A DNA stretch of 64,000 bases from NCBI GenBank assembly GCA_043228905.1, contig JBHGNT010000015.1, forward strand, positions 6,758,001 to 6,822,000. Reading direction: 5' to 3'. Positions 59,200-64,000 of this stretch are shown piece after piece (positions within the stretch are counted from its first letter, which is position 1; the number at the start of each line of letters is the position of its first letter). The position numbers and the translations under genes were made by a program. The notes beneath the pieces are model-generated. The model was not told where the DNA came from. It did not search any database and worked only from the letters and a program-made list of their open reading frames with translations. The stretch is from Azolla caroliniana (taxonomy: Eukaryota; Polypodiophyta).

Positions 59200-59620
59200 T
59201 GTTGAGTGACAAGCTCAACATTGAGTGCATAATATGGTGTGTAACCCAGTGCGTAGACTGGGTGCGTAAAATAGTACGCATAACATGGCCGTATCGGTGC
59301 GTAAACTGGAAGGCCGTTAGTATGGTATTCCTCGTAAGGAATAAATTTGGTAGTTAGTGTAACAGGCTCATTTATGAGCAATCAAGTTATGTCAGTACTT
59401 GTGTCAGCCGGATAGTCAGGGCTTGTATAAAAGGTGCTCATTGAGCACGGTGTATGTATAGAGTATTATTTTTGAATCTGAGTTTCTGTTATCTGTTCAC
59501 TCTGTCTCTCCCCCTCCATATCATCTCTGCGTTTTCAGTGTTTTACCGAACTGTCTTATTCTCCCGAATTGTGCACTCTGTGTCATACACACATGCTTCC
59601 GCACAACGTTGTCTTTGACA
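59200..59620 (+). repeat. 5' LTR of copia C (421 bp)
   Basis: It runs from TGTTGAGTGAC to ...CTTTGACA, giving TG...CA ends, and abuts a perfect primer-binding site. A 'gtataaaaggtgc' TATA-like string at about 59428 precedes the likely transcription start. Confidence 0.95.
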
Positions 59621-59632
59621 TGGTATCAGAGC
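59621..59632 (+). promoter_or_regulatory. Primer-binding site of copia C
   Basis: TGGTATCAGAGC is a perfect match to the plant copia initiator Met-tRNA site, adjacent to the LTR. Confidence 0.95.
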
Positions 59633-59724
59633 GAGAGGGTTGAAGTCCTCTGCAGCCAACAAGAAAAGTTTGATACGAAACAGAGTTGAAGTTGTTCGCT
59701 TTCGGAGAAGAAAAAGATAGTACT

Positions 59725-62700
59725 ATGGACAGAGGAATGGGAAGCTCACTTCCGACTGAAAAGCTTGATAGAAGCAACTATGCATCTTGGTCTTACAAGA
59801 TGCACTAGTACCTGCTCGGCCATGACTACTGGAGTTATGTTGAAGGAGCAAACGATGTGGCACCCGACTCGACACACAGGGACTATCCGGCTTGGAAACA
59901 AGCGGCAAGCAGAGTGCTGTATTACTTCGCGTCCTGTGTGAGCGATCAGCTTTTGAGCTATATTCGGGATGCCAAGACGTTGAAGGACGCATGGGCGAAT
60001 CTCAAAAGGCTTTTTGCCGCCAGCACAACGGCCAGAAAGCTGCAGCTCAGACAAGAGCTCAACAATGTATGACAAAGAGATATGTTGGTGGCTGATTACA
60101 CCACCAAGATCAAAGAAATTTGCGACTCTCTTGCCTCCATCAACGTGAACATCGAGGAAGATGAAATGGTGCAGGTTTGTCTTGGTGGCTTGGTGTCAAA
60201 TTTTGGACCTTTCTGAACGGTGGTCTACACGAGGGAGATTACGCCTTCATTGTTCGAGCTTCAGTCAATGTTGCTCGTAGAAGAAAAGCACGCGGGTGCG
60301 TTGACGAGTGTGCACGCCAATGGCAAGATGCTTTACACAGAGGATGATAGGCCTCGTGGTCATGGTGGACGAGGCGGATCGGTGTGCAATGGAGGCAGCC
60401 GAAAAGCAGAATGTACGGCATAATCGAGATGCCAAAAGCAATTCCGAACCCTCCGCAAGCAAGGGGAGTCATGGCGGTGCCGAAAGACGGCAAGAGAAGA
60501 TTGCGCCGGAATGCTGGTATTGTGGCAAGAAAGGCCACAAGGAGAGCGAGTGCTGGAAAAAGAGAGCCGATTCGAACAAAGCCGGATCGAGCCGAAGAGA
60601 TGCAGAGAGGCATCAGAGATCGCACTACGCAGAAGGCTCTGAAAGAGCCGGAAATGGAGCGGGCCCTACCTTCGTAATGAAGCATAAAGCCAATTCAATG
60701 GCCGTGAACACCTCGAAATCGAGCGAGGTGTGGTATGTGGATTCCGGATCGTCAAATCATATGACGAGCCATGAGGAATGGTTCTCGTACTTAGAGAAGC
60801 CGGAATCACGAGGGGTTGTCGAAATGGGAGATGACACCCCGCATACCATCGAACATGTCGGCGAAGTTCCCCTCAGCCACGTCGGGCAGAAAGGGAAGCT
60901 AATGAACGTGTTGCACGTCCCGATGATAACAAAGAACCTTGTGTCGGTCGGACAGATCATAGACCAAGGTATGCAAGTTCGATTCATGCATCTCGACTGC
61001 TTCATTGAAGAGGAAGGCAAAGTGATCGCGCAAGGGCGCTGTGAAGGGAGGATGTTTATGCTCGAAACCAATAATGTGGGTACCGCTATGTTCGCAAAAG
61101 GACAGAAGGTTGAGTAGGATATCGACCTGTGGCACAAGTGGTTCAACCACGTAAATTTCCCACGGCTTCGTGAAATGCAAACGAAGAACATTGTTTTCGG
61201 GTTGCTGAAATTTTGTGGCCGAAATGGCCAAGTCTGCGAAGCCTGTCAGATGGGAAAACAACACCGACTTCCATTCCCCAATGAGCGGAATCGTAGTCGA
61301 AGTCCGTTGGATTTGATCCATTCGGATGTGTGGGGTTCGGCATAGAACGTGAGCCTCGATGGAAGCCATTACTTTGTAACCTTCATCGATGACTTCCCTG
61401 GGCACACGTGGGTATGCATGACTGAGAAGAAGAGCGAAGTCTTTGCGTGTTTCTTGAAAGTGAAGAGCCTTGCGGAAAGGGAAACGGGGCGTAAGATCAA
61501 ATGCCTACGGTCCGATGGCGGGAAGGAGTATTTCTCTGACCAGTTCACAAGTTATCTACAGAAGGAGGGAATTCGATGAGAATTCTTGTGTAGATATACA
61601 TCGGAGCAGAATGGCGTAGCCAAGCGGAAGAATCAGACGATTGAAGAAGCGGCCAGGGCAATGCTTGAAGAGAAGCATATGCCGAAATTCTATTGGGCTG
61701 AAGCCATGAAGACGGCTGTCTACCTGCAGGATCGGACTTCTACTAATGGAGGAGTGTCGCCACATGAGCTGTACTTTGGGAAGAAGTTGAACTTGGCACA
61801 CTTGACAATTTTCGGCAGCATCGTGTATGTGCACATGCCGAAGGAGAAACAGAGGAAGTTGGACGCGAAAGCCGAGAAGTGTATCTTGGTCGGCTTTTCG
61901 GACGAGCAGAAGGGTTATAAGTGTTATAACCCACGCACCAAACAAGCGCGCGTGAGCCGTGGCGTTGTGTTTGGCGAGTCCGCATCCTGGTACTTGCCTC
62001 CGACTCCGGACTTCACGTCCAATCCGATTTTTGAAGAAGAAATTAGTGAGGCTGAAATGCCTCCGCACGATGAAGAAATCGGAGCTCTTAGAGAGAGTCT
62101 GATCTCATTTCAGCTAAGCGGGCCGAATGAGGTGTTCGGCCGAGATGACCACCCAGATGATGAGATGGTGAATAGTGGAGACTCGGTCGTGATGTCCCTG
62201 TGTAAAGAACCGAGGAGATGGTTTACGTGCACGGAGAAGGGGGAAGAAGAAGACGCCAGAATACGATTTCGGTAGTGCCGAGTCAGTTCGAAGCGAATCT
62301 GACCTCGAACCAGTCGAGAAGGAACCTCCACAAAAGAGGTCGAAATCGACCGAAAAGGTCATGAAATCGGGTAATCACGAATTACACCGATCCACCCGCC
62401 AGAAGAACCCCGTAAAGAGATACGGGTATAATGAGTACATGGCGCACCATTACGCGTACATGACGCGAGTGGCGGAAGTGCGTGAGCCGGAGAGCTAAGC
62501 AGAAGCGGCGAAGGACACAAATTGGCGTGCCACAATGGAGGAAGAGATGCGCGCCTTAATGCAGAACGAGACATGGGACTTGGTTGATGCACCGAAGGGT
62601 GTGAAGATGATCGGTTGCCGGTGGGTGTATAAAGTGAAACACAACACGGACGGCTCCATCAACTGCTACAAGGCCCGGTTAGTAGCAAAAGGCTACGCGC

Positions 62701-64000
62701 AGAAGCACGACGTGGACTATGACGAGACCTTCGCGCCTGTCGCGAAGATGACGACCGTCCATGTTTTGCTCGCGGTAGTAGCAGCAAAGGGGTGGCACTT
62801 ACATCAAATGGATGTAAAGAACGCGTTCCTGCAAGGTGATCTTGAGGAACATGTGTACATGGTACAACCCCCCGGATTTCTATCCAAACAAAACACCTCT
62901 GCAGTTTGCCGATTGAAGAGATCCTTGTATGGACTAATGCAAGCCCCGCGAGCTTGGAACGTAAAGATTACGCAACACTTGCGTAGGATGGGGTTTGCGT
63001 CGTCGAAATCAGACTCTTCTCTATTTGTTCGGCAAGGACAATATGGATTGGTCAGCCTACTCTTGTACGTTGATGATTTAGTCATCGCCAACGTCAACCT
63101 TGACGAAATCCGCCACGTGAAGTCTCAGCTTGCGGCATCGTTTGAAATGAAGGATCTCGGAGACCTTCATTACTTCCTCGGGATCGAAGTGATCCGTACC
63201 CCCGAAGGCATATTGATAAACTAAAGTCATTACGCGCTGAATGTGCTCTTCAAGTTCGGAATGGCAAACTGTAAGCCCATCTCGACCCCTCTGGATAGAA
63301 ACGTGAAGCTTCGCCCAGCTTCGGGCGAGGCGTGCGATCCAACACTGTTTCGACAGATTATCGGGAGCCTTATCTATTTGACGATTACTCGGCCGGATCT
63401 TAGCTACCCTGTCAGCTTAATCAGTCAATTCATGTTGCAACCTACGGCCGAACACTTTCAATGCGCGCAACGGATACTGCATTATGTTAGCGGCACGAAA
63501 GATATGGCGTTATTTTATCGGGCAGGCGTAGCCGAACAGTTAGTCGGCTACACAGATGCCGATTGGGCCGGAAACACCAGTGATCGTAAATCCACATCTG
63601 GATACACATTCTCATTAGGAAGTGCGGTGATCGCGTGGAGCAGCAAAAAGCAGCCGACAGTAGCACTATCGAGCATGGAGGCTGAATATCGAGGGGCAAC
63701 TGTCGCTACATGCGAAGTCATTTGGATAAAACGGCTATTACGGGATCTGCATGTAGAGGTGTCTGATTCGATGACGATCTATTGTGACAACCTCAGTAGT
63801 CTCCACCTTGCAAAGAACCCCGTCTTTCACGCCCGAACCAAGCACATTGAGGTGCATTACCATTTTGTCCGCGAGCGGGTCCTTTCAGGAGAAGGCGAAC
63901 TAGTGCATGTTTCGACTGATCGGAAGATTGCCGACATCTTCATAAAGCCTCTTGGTGTCGAAAGGTTGCGGCATTTCTCGGGTGCGCTTGGGTTGCATCA
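59725..64000 (+). pseudogene. Copia C gag-pol, full domain set with a few premature stops
   Basis: Gag starts at ATG 59725 (MDRGMGSSLPTEKLDRSNY). The CCHC knuckle is CWYCGKKGHKESEC (60512-60553), and protease is VWYVDSGSSNHMTS (about 60730). GAG-pre-IN reads DLWHKWFNHVNF and CEACQMGKQHRLPF (61125-61275). The integrase core has YFVTFIDDFPGHTW, LRSDGGKEYF and SEQNGVAKRKN (61370-61640). RT runs 62535-63224 with MDVKNAFLQGDLEEHVY and LLYVDDLVI (YVDD intact). RNase H follows with DADWAG, ALSSMEAEYRG and TKHIEVHYHFVRERV. Stops at about 59808, 60070, 60216, 61115, 61342, 61577 and 63222 break the frame. Most are explainable by single C-to-T changes (CAG/CAA/CGA codons), and one frame change lies near 60420. 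All catalytic motifs seen are intact. Confidence 0.9.

Larger units (their letters stand above)
59200..64000 (+). mobile_element. Copia C, youngest-looking element, 3' end outside the window
   Basis: It comprises a 5' LTR (59200-59620), PBS (59621-59632), gag, PR, IN, RT and RNase H up to the window end. It is inserted in copia B RT; the five bases before the LTR are 'gttcc', the predicted target duplication. It is distantly related to copia D/E by protein, and is much less damaged. Confidence 0.93.

Noticed and set aside
59200-59381. N-terminal extension of the minus-strand RT frame of copia B into the copia C LTR
   Set aside because: The first 60 or so codons are antisense LTR sequence of copia C; the true copia B protein begins at the junction at 59199.
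1-64000. CRISPR arrays, bacterial operons, rRNA genes
   Set aside because: No spacer-separated palindromic repeats, ribosome-binding-site-led gene runs or rRNA sequence; the window is plant nuclear DNA.

Overview
The window looks like nuclear DNA of a land plant with a large, transposon-rich genome. The evidence is dense nested Ty1/copia elements primed by initiator Met-tRNA, a Ty3/gypsy chromovirus, several LINE families, plant gene families (a chloroplast-type M48 peptidase and a CBS-CBS-PB1 protein), and one gene with two introns over 5 kb. A gymnosperm or another large-genome vascular plant would fit, but the sequence alone does not prove it.

Layout. 1-13.5 kb: a copia LTR with 54-bp U3 repeats, interrupted by a minus-strand copia element (651-5731). 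Next comes a head-to-head pair of decayed genes, a DUF7869-like protein (minus, 6.8-9.3 kb) and a ParB-like protein (plus, 10.4-12.3 kb), and then two more copia fragments. 14.5-15.4 kb: the 3' exons of a CBS-CBS-PB1 gene. 15.5-28.2 kb: a chromovirus that has lost its RT and RNase H. Its middle is occupied by a tandem copia dimer (LTR-INT-LTR-INT-LTR, period 4491 bp) whose central LTR is a visible recombinant. 28-36.9 kb: AT-rich spacer with microsatellites, a G-rich run, a degenerate tandem array, the 3' end of a LINE, and a 174-bp fold-back MITE.

36.9-51.6 kb: the one apparently intact host gene, a nine-exon, 342-residue M48 zinc metallopeptidase on the minus strand. All exon phases fit, and the introns have absorbed two LINE copies of one family, a copia integrase fragment and a 443-bp tandem duplication. 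51.9-64 kb: an AACCGGTT-rich patch, another LINE fragment, a gypsy LTR fragment, and three nested copia elements: A (+) cut by B (-), and B cut by C (+). C is the least decayed and runs off the window end.

The retroelements act in cis on themselves, and nearly all are broken. The peptidase is the only gene here that I would expect to make a functional host protein. The DUF7869/ParB-like divergent pair is the best candidate for an undescribed mobile or selfish system, although this copy is dead.
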